Positions 24,358 through 33,731 are shown, counted from the first letter of the stretch. The stretch is 64,000 bases of DNA from an uncultured Lachnospiraceae bacterium (GCA_949155905.1 CASCWU010000001.1:1-64000), one strand, 5' to 3'. Numbers and translations are program-made. The notes: generated from the sequence alone by a model not told the origin.

Positions 24358-25917
24358 TTATCCTTCCTGTGACGGCATATCCCACGGCATTTTCGGGGTG
24401 TATTTTTTCGCCTGGAATGCCAGTTCGCGGTCAAAGTTATATTTTACCTCGCAGGTGCGGTCAAAGATCATAGTGGCAATCTGTTCCTGGCTGCAGGCCG
24501 GCCATTCCGGAAGGGAAGGATGGCCGGGATTTCCTGTTTTGGCGAAATTTACAAAGGCGCCGCAATACTGCTCCTCCAGACGGGCAGTAACCCCAGGAAT
24601 CCCGCAATACGGCAGCTTATCTGTGTTGTGGAAGGCAAACGCGATATCGGAGCAATGCCAAGCAAGCTTTCCGCCATTGAATGGGAAGGCGAGGGTAAAC
24701 AGATAGGAATAAATCGGAGCCTTTGAGCCCTTGAGCTTTTCTTCTATATATTCATAGGCAGAAGGGCGGAAGGAAATGTCCAGCTTGGTGACATCGATCT
24801 CGTTTTTCTCCGGGTAAGCCTTTTGAAACAATGCGATTAACTCGTCGGCATGTGCCTCTCCGTAATACCTTACTACCTGTTGTCTGCGCTCCCTGGCAGA
24901 AAGAAGCTGCGGGCTTGGAAGCTCTGGAACAAAGCTGAATTCCGCAATAACACTGCCAATCAGAATCGGGACATGCCTGGAAAATTCGGAAAATTCCGTT
25001 TTCAGCGGATCTCCTGTATACCAGCGGTTTGGACGCGGCCCCCAATAGGTGGCGATGCCCTGCTGCCAAAGCTTTCGTTGTACCTTGCGGAAGGCTTTAT
25101 AAATCTCTTCAAATGGAGCTGTCTCTAACAGGCGGATATCCTTCGCATCTCCGCCCAGTTCTTTTAGCAGAGCTTCTACTACTTCTCGATCATGCCGCGG
25201 CTCTCCATACGGAAAATCCTTTCCGGCGACGCCGCTCATAATAATTCCCTTGTGAAATAACCCGGCAGCATCCGGAATCTGAAGCAGATCGGTAATTTTC
25301 ATGCCGCCGCCAGACTGTCCAAATAGGGTGACATTGTCCGGATCGCCTCCAAAGGCGGCAATGTTTGTCTGAATCCAGCGCAGGGCGGCAACGATATCTG
25401 CATGTCCCAGGTTGGAGGAGTTCCAATACTCGTCTCCCCAGGAGGTTAAATCGACATATCCTAAAATGTTCAGCCTGTGATTTAAGGAAACAACGACAAC
25501 ATCACCGAATTCACTTAAATTTTGACCGTCATAGGCGATTTGCTCGATAGAAGAGCCTCCCATATAGCCGCCGCCATGCAGCCAGACCATAACCGGTTTT
25601 TTAGCGGAGGAATCCAGACTCGGCGACCAGACATTCAAATATTGGCAATCCTCGCTTTTCGGCCAGAAACGGTGCGGCGACATCAGATCGCCCATAGGGG
25701 ATTCCTCCTCTAAAAGAGGGCAGACATGCCCATAATGAAGAGCATCCCGGATGCCCTCCCAAGGCTCCGGCTCCTCCGGCATACGGAAACGCTTGGCCTG
25801 TGCATAGCGGATACCATAAAAGGTATAAGTGCTTCCATAACGGAAGCCGCGCAGCTTCCCCGCCTTTGTTTCGACGACAGGGGAATCTAAATTACAGAAA
25901 AATTCTTTTTCCAGCAT
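24358..25917 (-). CDS. Type B carboxylesterase
   Basis: The 519-residue alpha/beta hydrolase of the carboxylesterase/lipase type B family has no signal peptide and is probably cytoplasmic. VETKAGKLRGF near the N-terminus, the oxyanion segment WLHGGGYMGGSS (about residues 113-124) and the nucleophile elbow LFGQSGGGMKI (serine about 205) are intact. A histidine near FAFHNTDKLPY or WHCSD completes the triad region. It may hydrolyse acetylated or feruloylated carbohydrates or small esters. It is transcribed divergently from the solute-binding lipoprotein, with which it may share a regulator. Confidence 0.9.
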   Translation of the reverse strand: MLEKEFFCNLDSPVVETKAGKLRGFRYGSTYTFYGIRYAQAKRFRMPEEPEPWEGIRDALHYGHVCPLLEEESPMGDLMSPHRFWPKSEDCQYLNVWSPSLDSSAKKPVMVWLHGGGYMGGSSIEQIAYDGQNLSEFGDVVVVSLNHRLNILGYVDLTSWGDEYWNSSNLGHADIVAALRWIQTNIAAFGGDPDNVTLFGQSGGGMKITDLLQIPDAAGLFHKGIIMSGVAGKDFPYGEPRHDREVVEALLKELGGDAKDIRLLETAPFEEIYKAFRKVQRKLWQQGIATYWGPRPNRWYTGDPLKTEFSEFSRHVPILIGSVIAEFSFVPELPSPQLLSARERRQQVVRYYGEAHADELIALFQKAYPEKNEIDVTKLDISFRPSAYEYIEEKLKGSKAPIYSYLFTLAFPFNGGKLAWHCSDIAFAFHNTDKLPYCGIPGVTARLEEQYCGAFVNFAKTGNPGHPSLPEWPACSQEQIATMIFDRTCEVKYNFDRELAFQAKKYTPKMPWDMPSQEG

Positions 25918-26338
25918 AATGTTTTCTTCCTTTCCTTTTTTATAAATAATTTGCTATATTTGCAGCATCTGTGATTTTGTTCTTTTTTTGTTTCATTTGC
26001 TGTTTCATTTGCGGATAGTGGGATAGCCGGATATCTGCGGATAGTGAAACAGCCGAATAGCTGGTTAGGGATGGGGGTAGGAGAGCGATACTCTCCTTAG
26101 TTTAACAGAAGGGCAGGGTTATTTCCATAGAAAAGGGCAAAAAGGAAATAAAGTGGACAAGATATGAAAAAAAGAGCAGAGCAGAGAAGGAAAGAAAAAA
26201 TTGTCTGTTAGAAGGAAACAAATGCAGTGGTATTCCGATAAGAGATTTCGTAAAATGAGGGCGTAGGAGGAATTGGATAAAGGGTAGTTTTTCGGCGATG
26301 CTGCAAGGTGAAACGATATTATGGAAGGAGGAGCTAGG
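25918..26338. promoter_or_regulatory. Divergent control region with short tandem repeats and a palindrome
   Basis: The 421-base gap between the esterase and the lipoprotein gene has no coding. It holds TGTTTCATTTGC twice in direct tandem (25990-26013) and GCGGATAGTG twice (26012-26021, 26038-26047). A perfect palindrome AGGAGAG-CGATA-CTCTCCT lies at 26079-26097. From 26100 to 26320 the plus strand is purine-rich and shows nothing I can name. No clean promoter was found for either gene. Confidence 0.45.
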
Positions 26339-28060
26339 ATGAAGAGGAACAAAAAGGTACAAGGAAAGAGAATGTCTCTGTTATTGGTGGTATGCTTGTT
26401 GATGGTATGTCTGTTGGCTGCCTGCGGGAAAGAGGAAAAGAAAGAAGTAAGCCAGGAGACGCAAGGGGGAAAGGATACCGGAGAACAAACGCAGGATAAG
26501 CCAGAGACAGAAGGAGAGGAAGCCTTAGAGGATACACAGGCGGGGCAACAAGGGGAGGTAGAGGGCTGGAGCTGGCCGCTGGCTGAGCAAAAGGAGCTTT
26601 CTATGTGGATTGCCTGGTCAAACGAGTATGCGATGGATCCTAATGAGCTGCTGGGTATCCAGGCGATTGAACAGGCAACGAACGTCCATGTCAACTGGAT
26701 TACCGTAGCTGATCAGGAGGCAGGAGAGAAGTTCGGTCTGATGATTGCCTCCGGCGATATACCGGACATTATCCGAGGGGCAAACAGCTATTACAGCGGC
26801 GGCCTTTCCAAGATGGTAGAGGAGGGCATTTCGATTGATCTGACGGAGGAGGTTCCGGCTTATATGCCGACCTATCTGGGCTTGATAGAGGGAAATGAAA
26901 GTCTGCAGCGGGATACGGTGACAGATGACGGCAGACGGGTAGCCGTCTATACCATTACCTCGGATTTTGGCAGGGTAGAAGGAGAACGTGCCTGGGGCGG
27001 ACTTTGTGTCCGTCAGGACTGGCTCGATGAGCTGGGGCTGGAAACTCCTGTGACAATTGAGGATTGGCATCAGGTGCTGACTGCCTTTAAGGGGGTGGAG
27101 GGCTGCGAGGCGCCTCTGATGATCGGGAAAAATGGTACGGATACCTATGGAAACTGGGTGTCTGCTTATGGCGTCGGGCCAGCCTTTTATCAGAAGGATG
27201 GAGTAGTAAAGTATGGGCCGGCAGAGCAGGGCTATTGGGAATATTTAAACACCTTCCGCCAGTGGTATGAGGAGGGTCTGATTGATAAGGACTTTATGGC
27301 AAATGATGCAGGCTTTATGGCTGCAGGAGAATACATTGGGACAGGACGTGCCGGAGCTTCGGCCAACATTGTCGGCCTGACGGCAGATGTATGGAAAACG
27401 ATGGGCTATACGGACGACCCGGACTTCTTCCTTTCTGCGGTTCCGTATCCGGTATTAAAGGAAGGAGACACCTCATATGTGCTGTTTAATATGAGAGATT
27501 TGCTCAAGGAGGCAGTGGTAGTGACAGCCTCCTGCCAGGATGTGGAGCTGGCCTGCCGTTATCTGGATTATTGGTATACGAAGGAATGTATGCTGTATGA
27601 TTCTTTGGGGATTGAGGGAGATTCCTACACGGCAGAGGACGACGGGACATACGCGCTGACAGACTCCCTTTTGGAACAGGTAGCTACCTATCAATCCGTT
27701 TTAGGTACATTAGCGGCAAAATATACCCTGCTGACCTCTGATTTTGGTCTTTATAATTGGGCAGGTCTGGATATCAGCTCCCCGCAGAATACGATTGATC
27801 AGTCCTTGATCTGGAGTGAGGCAAGCGGTGCGATGGCTTTGCCGACGTATATGACTATGACGGATGAGGAAGCATTTGAATATGCCTCTCTTTATACCAA
27901 TATTCAGACGCTTTCCCAGGAATATACGGTTAAGGTAATTACAGGCGCTTCCAATTTGGAACAGGATTACGACACCTTTCTTAGTAAACTGGAAGGCTGC
28001 GGACTGGAGCGTTGTCTCGCGATTCAACAGGCAGCGTTGGATCGTTATCTGGCAAGATAG
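26339..28060 (+). CDS. Lipoprotein solute-binding protein of a carbohydrate ABC importer
   Basis: ATG 26339 follows GGAAGGAGGAG. The 573-residue precursor has a lipoprotein signal peptide with lipobox LAAC (cysteine 29), an acidic linker, then a large type-1 solute-binding fold (ELSMWIAWSN, GLMIASGDIPDIIRG, GGLCVRQDWLDELGLETPVTIEDW). These features match the LipO/YtcQ-type proteins of Firmicutes that bind oligosaccharides and work with LplB- and YtcP-type permeases. No complete permease gene is next to it; the only permease here is the broken LplB-like piece at 56257. Its end overlaps the convergent AraC gene by 16 bases. Confidence 0.88.
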   Translation: MKRNKKVQGKRMSLLLVVCLLMVCLLAACGKEEKKEVSQETQGGKDTGEQTQDKPETEGEEALEDTQAGQQGEVEGWSWPLAEQKELSMWIAWSNEYAMDPNELLGIQAIEQATNVHVNWITVADQEAGEKFGLMIASGDIPDIIRGANSYYSGGLSKMVEEGISIDLTEEVPAYMPTYLGLIEGNESLQRDTVTDDGRRVAVYTITSDFGRVEGERAWGGLCVRQDWLDELGLETPVTIEDWHQVLTAFKGVEGCEAPLMIGKNGTDTYGNWVSAYGVGPAFYQKDGVVKYGPAEQGYWEYLNTFRQWYEEGLIDKDFMANDAGFMAAGEYIGTGRAGASANIVGLTADVWKTMGYTDDPDFFLSAVPYPVLKEGDTSYVLFNMRDLLKEAVVVTASCQDVELACRYLDYWYTKECMLYDSLGIEGDSYTAEDDGTYALTDSLLEQVATYQSVLGTLAAKYTLLTSDFGLYNWAGLDISSPQNTIDQSLIWSEASGAMALPTYMTMTDEEAFEYASLYTNIQTLSQEYTVKVITGASNLEQDYDTFLSKLEGCGLERCLAIQQAALDRYLAR

Positions 28061-30237
28061 CCGCCTTCCAGCTCCAGCAGGCAGACCTCATAAGGAAGCA
28101 GCTCATATTCCAGCAGCAGAGTGTTTTCCTTTACTGGGAGGACATGCTTTTGTAAGGTAGGAAGCGGTTCCAGATGTTTTTCCAGTTTATAAGGAAGTAG
28201 GCTGCTGTCAGGAACAGCGGAGGCGCTGGAACAGACTGGATTGTCAAGCTTGTCAGGAGGGGAAAGAGAAAGCCAGCCCTCCAGTCCGGAGTGCTTGTCA
28301 GGGGAAAGGCGCTGTTCGGTCAGCATTGCGTAGGAATAGGAAAATCCCTCCAGCCGGATAGAAAGCTTTCTGGATGGCAGGGAAGAAGAAAGCTCTTTCA
28401 AGGAAGCCGCCAAGGGTAACGTATCAGAAGGCGGAATAGCAGCATGAGGAGCCGGCAGCGAGGCGGAGGCCTGGTATAAGAGGATCTGAATACGATTCTC
28501 TTTCCGGGCGATTAGGATTCCGTCCTCTTGAGAGAGGATTTCCGGGCCAAGCCGGGAGAAAAAGCAAAACGCATAAAAAGAAGGCTTTGCTATACCGCCT
28601 GCTGTAAAAAGCCCAGGCCTTCCAGAGTAGGTCTGCTCTCTGGTCGGAGAGGGAGAAGAGGGTGGATAACACAGATCGGAGGGATCCGTATAGTAGTAGC
28701 AGAAGGAAGGCGATTCCTCAGGCAGAGAACGGGCAGAGGAGCGTTGAATTCCTCGGGCAAGCTGCTCTAATAGGAGGCTTGCAGAAGGATAAGAATCATG
28801 AATCAAAGCAGCCTCTTTAGAAAATGGAGAAATCTGGAAGCGTTGTTTCGCATAATCCTGTATCTCCTGATTCATCACCGTAAGCTTATTTTGATAACGC
28901 TGCTGCAAGGCGGCAATCATATCGGCCTTTGCAATGCCTGGCTTATCCTTCGTCTGCCCGGAAGCCTGGCTTGTCGTTGATGGCCTCGTCTTTGCACCGG
29001 CAGAGGGAGCGGGAGAAGAAAGCAGGAAAACCGTTAGCTGTTCCTGATACAAAAAATCAAAGACAGATAACAAGCCCTCTGACTGTACCGGCAATAACAG
29101 GGCAACCGCTTCCAAGCAGGCCTCCTGTTTCAAACGGCGCAGGCTGTTCTGTACGCTTTCGGTCAGCAAAAGCCTCCAGTCAGAGAATAAGAGTGAAAAG
29201 TGTCTGGTGATAGTCTGGGCGGCGGTAGTTGAGAAGGAAAGGCGGTAGTGGCAGTCAGGCGACTCTGCTGTTAAAGAAGGGGATTTTTGCTGATGGGCAG
29301 AGGTCGTTTTGGGCAATGTAGAATCCAGGTAGGGAAGCAGCTCTTGAAAATAGCCTTCCCCAGTCAGGCGCTTTACGGCCGCTGCTGTTTTTTCAGAGCT
29401 GTCAGCCTGCTTTTTTAGCTGCTTCCGGTATTCGGCAGGGCCGATTCCATTGGCCTTGGAAAAGGCGTCGTGCAGGGAACGGGTATCCGGGAAGCCGGAA
29501 TGGTGGGCGATCTCACTGAGCGAATAATTGGAAAAAATAACCTGGGACATAGCGTCGGAGAGCCGTAGATTTAAAATATAATCGTTAAAATGAAGTCCGG
29601 TTTCCTTTAAAAACAGTTTAGAGAGATAGGAGGTGGAAACATAGTACTGCCTGGCCAGACTGCTCAGGGTAATCCGTTTGGTATAGCTGGTATTGATTTC
29701 CTGAAGGACATTTTTTAAAAATATCTGATGCTTGTTTTGGGAAAAGGGTATGGCTTCCGGCTGCAGGGAGGTTGCAGGCGCCTCCGGCGCGTGGAAGTAT
29801 TTGGATAAAAAGATGGAAATATCACGGAATGCGGTTTTTGTTTCTTCTCGGCCATAAGCCGAGGCAGCAGAGAGCAGCGGAAGAAGCGCAGCCAGGAGCC
29901 GCCGCAGGGTATCGTAATGCGGATTTGGAAACAGGGCAGAATTACAGTAAATATGCGGGTTGGAGCTGGAAAAACGGGATGGGGGAATCACCAGGGTAAG
30001 CGCATGACATTGTTTGCTGGAAAGGATAATTACCTCCTCTACAGGAATGAAAAAGATGTCGTTTGTGGAAAGCAGGTATTTTTTCCCCTGATATAGCAGA
30101 GTAAGAGTTCCGTCTAAAAGATAGAACAGATGATGGGTAAGTGTTTTGACATTTATGGTTCCCTGATAGATGTTAAAAAAGAGCATTTCCATCAGTTCGT
30201 CAGGCTGCCCCAGGAGAATCCCGTCGTTTTTTTTCAT
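28045..30237 (-). CDS. AraC-family regulator with degenerate GH39-like C-terminal domain
   Basis: The 730-residue protein has an N-terminal cupin-like sensor (residues about 1-100; HHLFYLLDGTLTLLYQGKKY) and an AraC HTH pair (about 185-282; LSSLARQYYVSTSYLSKLF and SEIAHHSGFPD). About 440 further residues follow. These begin like a glycoside hydrolase 39 domain (LLTESVQNSLRRLKQE) and near the end show GLFTAGGIAKPSFYAFCF and SRLGPEIL, which match the GH39 block GLLTxxGIPKPSYYAFxFLxRLG. The central part is short, low in complexity and lacks the N-E-P acid/base motif, so the domain is probably a sugar sensor and not an enzyme. It likely controls the neighbouring lipoprotein and esterase. Confidence 0.82.
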   Translation of the reverse strand: MKKNDGILLGQPDELMEMLFFNIYQGTINVKTLTHHLFYLLDGTLTLLYQGKKYLLSTNDIFFIPVEEVIILSSKQCHALTLVIPPSRFSSSNPHIYCNSALFPNPHYDTLRRLLAALLPLLSAASAYGREETKTAFRDISIFLSKYFHAPEAPATSLQPEAIPFSQNKHQIFLKNVLQEINTSYTKRITLSSLARQYYVSTSYLSKLFLKETGLHFNDYILNLRLSDAMSQVIFSNYSLSEIAHHSGFPDTRSLHDAFSKANGIGPAEYRKQLKKQADSSEKTAAAVKRLTGEGYFQELLPYLDSTLPKTTSAHQQKSPSLTAESPDCHYRLSFSTTAAQTITRHFSLLFSDWRLLLTESVQNSLRRLKQEACLEAVALLLPVQSEGLLSVFDFLYQEQLTVFLLSSPAPSAGAKTRPSTTSQASGQTKDKPGIAKADMIAALQQRYQNKLTVMNQEIQDYAKQRFQISPFSKEAALIHDSYPSASLLLEQLARGIQRSSARSLPEESPSFCYYYTDPSDLCYPPSSPSPTREQTYSGRPGLFTAGGIAKPSFYAFCFFSRLGPEILSQEDGILIARKENRIQILLYQASASLPAPHAAIPPSDTLPLAASLKELSSSLPSRKLSIRLEGFSYSYAMLTEQRLSPDKHSGLEGWLSLSPPDKLDNPVCSSASAVPDSSLLPYKLEKHLEPLPTLQKHVLPVKENTLLLEYELLPYEVCLLELEGGYLAR

Positions 30238-30443
30238 ATCGCGTTTTCCTTTCTTTGATATCAGCTACAACGAAAACCAGCCAGAAAGGCATATCAGTCC
30301 GATATGCGTTCCGGCTGGTTTTTCTGCATAGTTTTTACCGCTCACGTTCCCCAAAACGTTTCAAAACCCTTCCGTAAACTCCTCATCCGCGCTCATGACG
30401 AATCCACGTTTTATCGAAACCCTCTCATTGATTCGACTTATTC
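30238..30443 (-). ncRNA. Long leader of the AraC gene with a strong hairpin, possible attenuator
   Basis: The promoter at 30444-30472 leaves about 200 untranslated bases before the AraC start. Within it AAAACCAGCC (30273-30282) pairs with GGCTGGTTTT (30313-30322) and inside it GCATATC (30289-30295) pairs with GATATGC (30301-30307). On the minus strand the second arm ends in GGTTTTCG, a weak T run; on the plus strand the T run is TTTTT. It resembles an attenuator or a bidirectional terminator. I do not recognise a known riboswitch class. Confidence 0.4.
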
Positions 30444-30472
30444 AGCATATCATGAATTGTAAAAAATGTCAA
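30444..30472 (-). promoter_or_regulatory. Sigma-A promoter of the AraC regulator gene
   Basis: Minus strand: TTGACA (30472-30467) and TATGCT (30449-30444), 17 bases apart. Confidence 0.75.
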
Positions 30473-30618
30473 TAGAAAGTGAAATTCTTTTTTGCTTTTA
30501 CATGAATTTTTACAGAAAATAAAAAGAGAGAAGAGGGATATTGTATATTTTGAGTAATCCGATTAGAAAGTGCGCTTCTGGTTTTCGGTTGCGCTTGCGG
30601 GATTATTTTTTTCAAACA

Positions 30619-30647
30619 TTGAAGAATTCTCCTTCTCATGGTACACT
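30619..30647 (+). promoter_or_regulatory. Sigma-A promoter of the fruK-ptsI genes
   Basis: TTGAAG (30619-30624) and TACACT (30642-30647), 17 bases apart. The kinase start codon lies 33 bases downstream of the -10 box after AAAGGA. Between 30473 and 30618 I see no other element. Confidence 0.65.
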
Positions 30648-30679
30648 AAAGATATCAGAGGAGAAAGGACGGATTGGTT

Positions 30680-31655
30680 ATGATTTATACAGTTACGTTG
30701 AATCCATCTTTGGATTATACGATGAAGCTGGAGGGCTTTCAGCCGGGGAGACTGAACCGGGCGCTTTCCGAGCAGCTTTCACCAGGCGGAAAGGGGATAA
30801 ACGTGTCTCTGGTGCTGGCAAATCTGGGCTGTCCGAGTGTGGCGCTTGGCTTTTTGGCGGGCTTTACCGGGAAAGAGATTGAAAAAAGGCTGCAGGAGCA
30901 GGGGATTCGGACCGAGTTCCTTTTCCTAAAGGATGGTATGAGCCGGATCAATGTAAAGCTTTTGGAGCAGGCAGCAGAACCAATCGCAGGACAAATAGAG
31001 GAAGCAGCAGTGACAGGAGGAAAGAAAAGAGGCGCGCGAGAGGAGACGGAGATTAATGGAAACGGGCCGACAGTGGCTTTGTCGGAGGTACAGCAGCTTC
31101 TGACCCGCCTGGATCGGCTGCAGGCGGAGGACTTTTTAGTACTGGCAGGGAGCGTACCGTCCGGGCTGCCGGATACGATGTATCAGGATATTTGCGGGAG
31201 GCTGCAAGGAAGCGGCGTTCGTATTGTAGTAGACGCGGCAGGAGACCTCTTAAAGCGGGTACTGCCGTATCATCCGTTTTTGATAAAGCCCAATCAACAG
31301 GAGCTGGGAGAGCTGTTTGGGGTAAGCCTGCAGACCAGGGAGGAGGTGCTTCCATATGCAAAAAGGCTGCAGGAACTGGGGGCTGTCAACGTACTGGTTT
31401 CCCTTGGAGGAGAAGGTGCTGTTTGGGGAGGGCGGCATTGCCTATGAGGCAGCGGCTCCGACAGGAACCGTCCTTGGCACAGTAGGCGCCGGGGATTCCA
31501 TGGTGGCTGGTTTTTTGGCTGGTCTTTTAAAAGGCGGAGATTATCGGGAGGCTTTTTTAACAGGGCTATGTGCAGGAAGCGCGAGTGCTTTTTCGGATGG
31601 TCTGGCCACGATGGAGGAGGTGGTCAGGCTGCGGCAGGAGGTGGCGGGATGCTGA
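30680..31655 (+). pseudogene. fruK: 1-phosphofructokinase (PfkB family), frameshifted
   Basis: From ATG 30680 the first frame gives the N-terminal 255 residues of a FruK-type sugar kinase: MIYTVTLNPSLDYTM, GGKGINVSLVLANLG, and DAAGDLL and KPNQQEL. It then stops at 31447 after LVSLGGEGAV. The missing end, with the catalytic GAGDSMVAGFLAG motif, lies one base ahead in the next frame up to 31655. The switch falls at about 31416-31427. There is also an insertion of about 25 residues before ETEINGNGP. If real, the lesion removes the catalytic aspartate; a sequencing error must be excluded. The second part overlaps ptsI by seven bases. Confidence 0.8.
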
Positions 31656-33379
31656 TCTTAGAAGGAAAGGCGGTATGCGGCGGAATTGTGGAGGGGCGGC
31701 TGGAGCTTTATGCGGGGAAACCGCTGCAGAGCCGGGAGCGGAGTTATTTAGAGAATCCAGCAGTTGTGGAGGAAACGGGGGCTGTGTTTGACAGCAATGT
31801 TGAACTAGAGCTGTATAAACAGGCCAAAGCAGAGGCGATTCGGCAGCTAGAGGCGCTGTATCAGAAGGCGCTTACGGAGGCGGGAGAAACGGAGGCGGCT
31901 ATTTTTGCGGCGCACCAGCTTTTGGTGGAGGATCCAAATTACGAGGCAGTCGTTTATGATCAAATCACGAAACGGCAGAGGAGAGCTGCAGAGGCGGTTC
32001 AAATTGCCGGGGAAATGATTGCGGAAGCCTTTGCTTCTATGAAGGATGATTATATAAGGGCGAGGGCAGCAGATATACAAGATGTCACAGGGCGTTTGCT
32101 GGGACTTCTTTTAGAGAAAACGGATAACCGGCAGAAAAAAAGGATGTCACAGGCAGAGGGAGGTGTAAAAGGCGAGACGGCAGAGCAGGAAATTTCTCAG
32201 GAAAAGGTGATTTTACTGGCAGAGGATTTTACCCCAAGTGAGACGCTGCAGTTGGATAAGTCCCGGATTGCCGCCTTTGTCACCAGACGGGGAAGTGAAA
32301 ATTCCCATACAGCTATTTTAGCAAGAACTCTGGGAATCCCGGCGGTAGTAGGGCTATGCTGCGGGGAATGCTGTGACGGGCTGGAAAGGTGGGCAGGCTT
32401 TCCTGCTATTGTGGATGGAGGAACAGGGAGGATTTATATAGAGCCGGACGCAAAAACCAAAGCCGCCCTACAGGAACGATTCGCAAAAGAGGTACAAAGG
32501 AAGCAAGGGCTGCAGGCCTTAAAGGGAAAAGAAAACCGGACGCTAAGCGGCCAGACGATTAAGCTGTATGCCAACATCGGAAGTGTAGAGGATGCAGAGG
32601 AGGCATTGGAGCAGGATGCGGGAGGAATCGGTCTGTTTCGCAGTGAATTTTTATATTTGGGTGAGTCGGATCCCGGGGAGGAACGGCAGTTTCAGGCGTA
32701 CCGAACCGTAGTAGAACGATTGGCAGAGGGGAATCGTCCTGTCGTGATACGGACGCTGGATATTGGAGCAGACAAGCAGGCAGACTACTTTGGACTGGAG
32801 CCAGAGGAAAATCCAGCGATGGGCTACCGTGCCATCCGTATTTGTCTGGAGCATCCGGATCTGTTTCATGTCCAGCTTCGGGCTATTTACCGTGCCAGCC
32901 AATATGGAGTGGTAAGGATTTTATTGCCGATGATAACCTCTCTAGAGGAGGTGCAGGAGGCCAAACGGCAGATAGAGACGGTAAAGCGAGAGTTGAGCGA
33001 GGAAGGAATCCCGTATGGCGAGGTGAGGCTGGGGCTTATGATAGAGACGCCTGCTGCTGCCCTAATCAGTGACCGGCTGGCACAGGAGGCAGATTTTTTC
33101 AGTATCGGTACGAATGATTTGATCCAGTATACCTTGGCAGTTGACCGTCAGAATCCCAGACTGGGGCGTTTTTATCAGCCCTATCATGAGGGTGTGCTGC
33201 GCCTTATCCGGCTCGTAATAAAAAATGCGCATGAGGCGGGCCGGCCTGTAGGAATCTGCGGAGAACTGGCGGCAGATTTGAGTCTGACGGAGGAGTGGCT
33301 GCGGCTGGGAGTGGATGAGCTGTCCGTTGCGCCGTCTATGATTTTACCGGTGAGGGAACGGATACGGGAATGCTGGTAA
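31649..33379 (+). CDS. ptsI: PTS enzyme I (phosphoenolpyruvate-protein phosphotransferase)
   Basis: ATG 31649 follows AGGAGG at seven bases and overlaps the kinase end. The 576-residue protein is complete. It has the N-terminal HPr-binding helical region, the phosphohistidine segment GSENSHTAILART with the histidine at about residue 213, and GIGLFRSEFLYL. The PEP-binding barrel shows IRTLDIGADKQ and the active-site cysteine in GICGELAAD (about 539). It passes phosphate from PEP to HPr in the cytoplasm. No HPr or EII gene is nearby; pairing with fruK suggests a fructose-type sugar route. An insert of about 20 residues rich in K/E is seen before the phosphohistidine. Confidence 0.92.
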   Translation: MLILEGKAVCGGIVEGRLELYAGKPLQSRERSYLENPAVVEETGAVFDSNVELELYKQAKAEAIRQLEALYQKALTEAGETEAAIFAAHQLLVEDPNYEAVVYDQITKRQRRAAEAVQIAGEMIAEAFASMKDDYIRARAADIQDVTGRLLGLLLEKTDNRQKKRMSQAEGGVKGETAEQEISQEKVILLAEDFTPSETLQLDKSRIAAFVTRRGSENSHTAILARTLGIPAVVGLCCGECCDGLERWAGFPAIVDGGTGRIYIEPDAKTKAALQERFAKEVQRKQGLQALKGKENRTLSGQTIKLYANIGSVEDAEEALEQDAGGIGLFRSEFLYLGESDPGEERQFQAYRTVVERLAEGNRPVVIRTLDIGADKQADYFGLEPEENPAMGYRAIRICLEHPDLFHVQLRAIYRASQYGVVRILLPMITSLEEVQEAKRQIETVKRELSEEGIPYGEVRLGLMIETPAAALISDRLAQEADFFSIGTNDLIQYTLAVDRQNPRLGRFYQPYHEGVLRLIRLVIKNAHEAGRPVGICGELAADLSLTEEWLRLGVDELSVAPSMILPVRERIRECW

Positions 33380-33383
33380 CGTT

Positions 33384-33403
33384 CATGACAGCCTGTTGTC
33401 ATG
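33384..33403 (+). terminator. Short hairpin after ptsI
   Basis: CATGACA (33384-33390) pairs with TGTCATG (33397-33403) and is followed by TTCCTTTTG. It is a weak terminator candidate. Confidence 0.4.
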
Positions 33404-33448
33404 TTCCTTTTGTTATCCTGGTTTCAAAATCAAAGGGAGGTAGGCAAT

Positions 33449-33721
33449 ATGATAGATTCACGTTGTGGCCTGCACTGCACAGGCTGTTCGTTTAAAGCCA
33501 GCCATGACTGTAAGGGATGTATAGAAACCGAAGGAAAGCCGTTTCATGGGGAATGTCCGGTTGCAATATGCTGCCAGGAGCGAGGCGGTCAGCATTGCGG
33601 GGAATGTGAGGAGTTTCCGTGTGAGCTACTAGAACGTTATTCCTGTGACCCGGAGCATGGGGATACTCCGGTCGGAGCCAGAATAGAGCAATGCCGGATA
33701 TGGAAGGAAAAGGAAATGTGA
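33449..33721 (+). CDS. DUF3795 cysteine-rich protein
   Basis: ATG 33449 follows AAAGGGAGG. The 90-residue protein has ten or more cysteines in pairs: CGLHCTGCSF, CKGCIET, CPVAICCQE, HCGECEEFPC. This is the DUF3795 pattern, probably a zinc-binding protein of unknown role that is widespread in anaerobes. The upstream frame (from 33401) has no ribosome site. Confidence 0.8.
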   Translation: MIDSRCGLHCTGCSFKASHDCKGCIETEGKPFHGECPVAICCQERGGQHCGECEEFPCELLERYSCDPEHGDTPVGARIEQCRIWKEKEM

Positions 33722-33731
33722 TATCCGCATA

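Noticed and set aside
31400-31440. Programmed ribosomal frameshift in fruK
   Set aside because: No slippery heptamer or following hairpin, and the required shift is +1. A small deletion or an assembly error explains it better.
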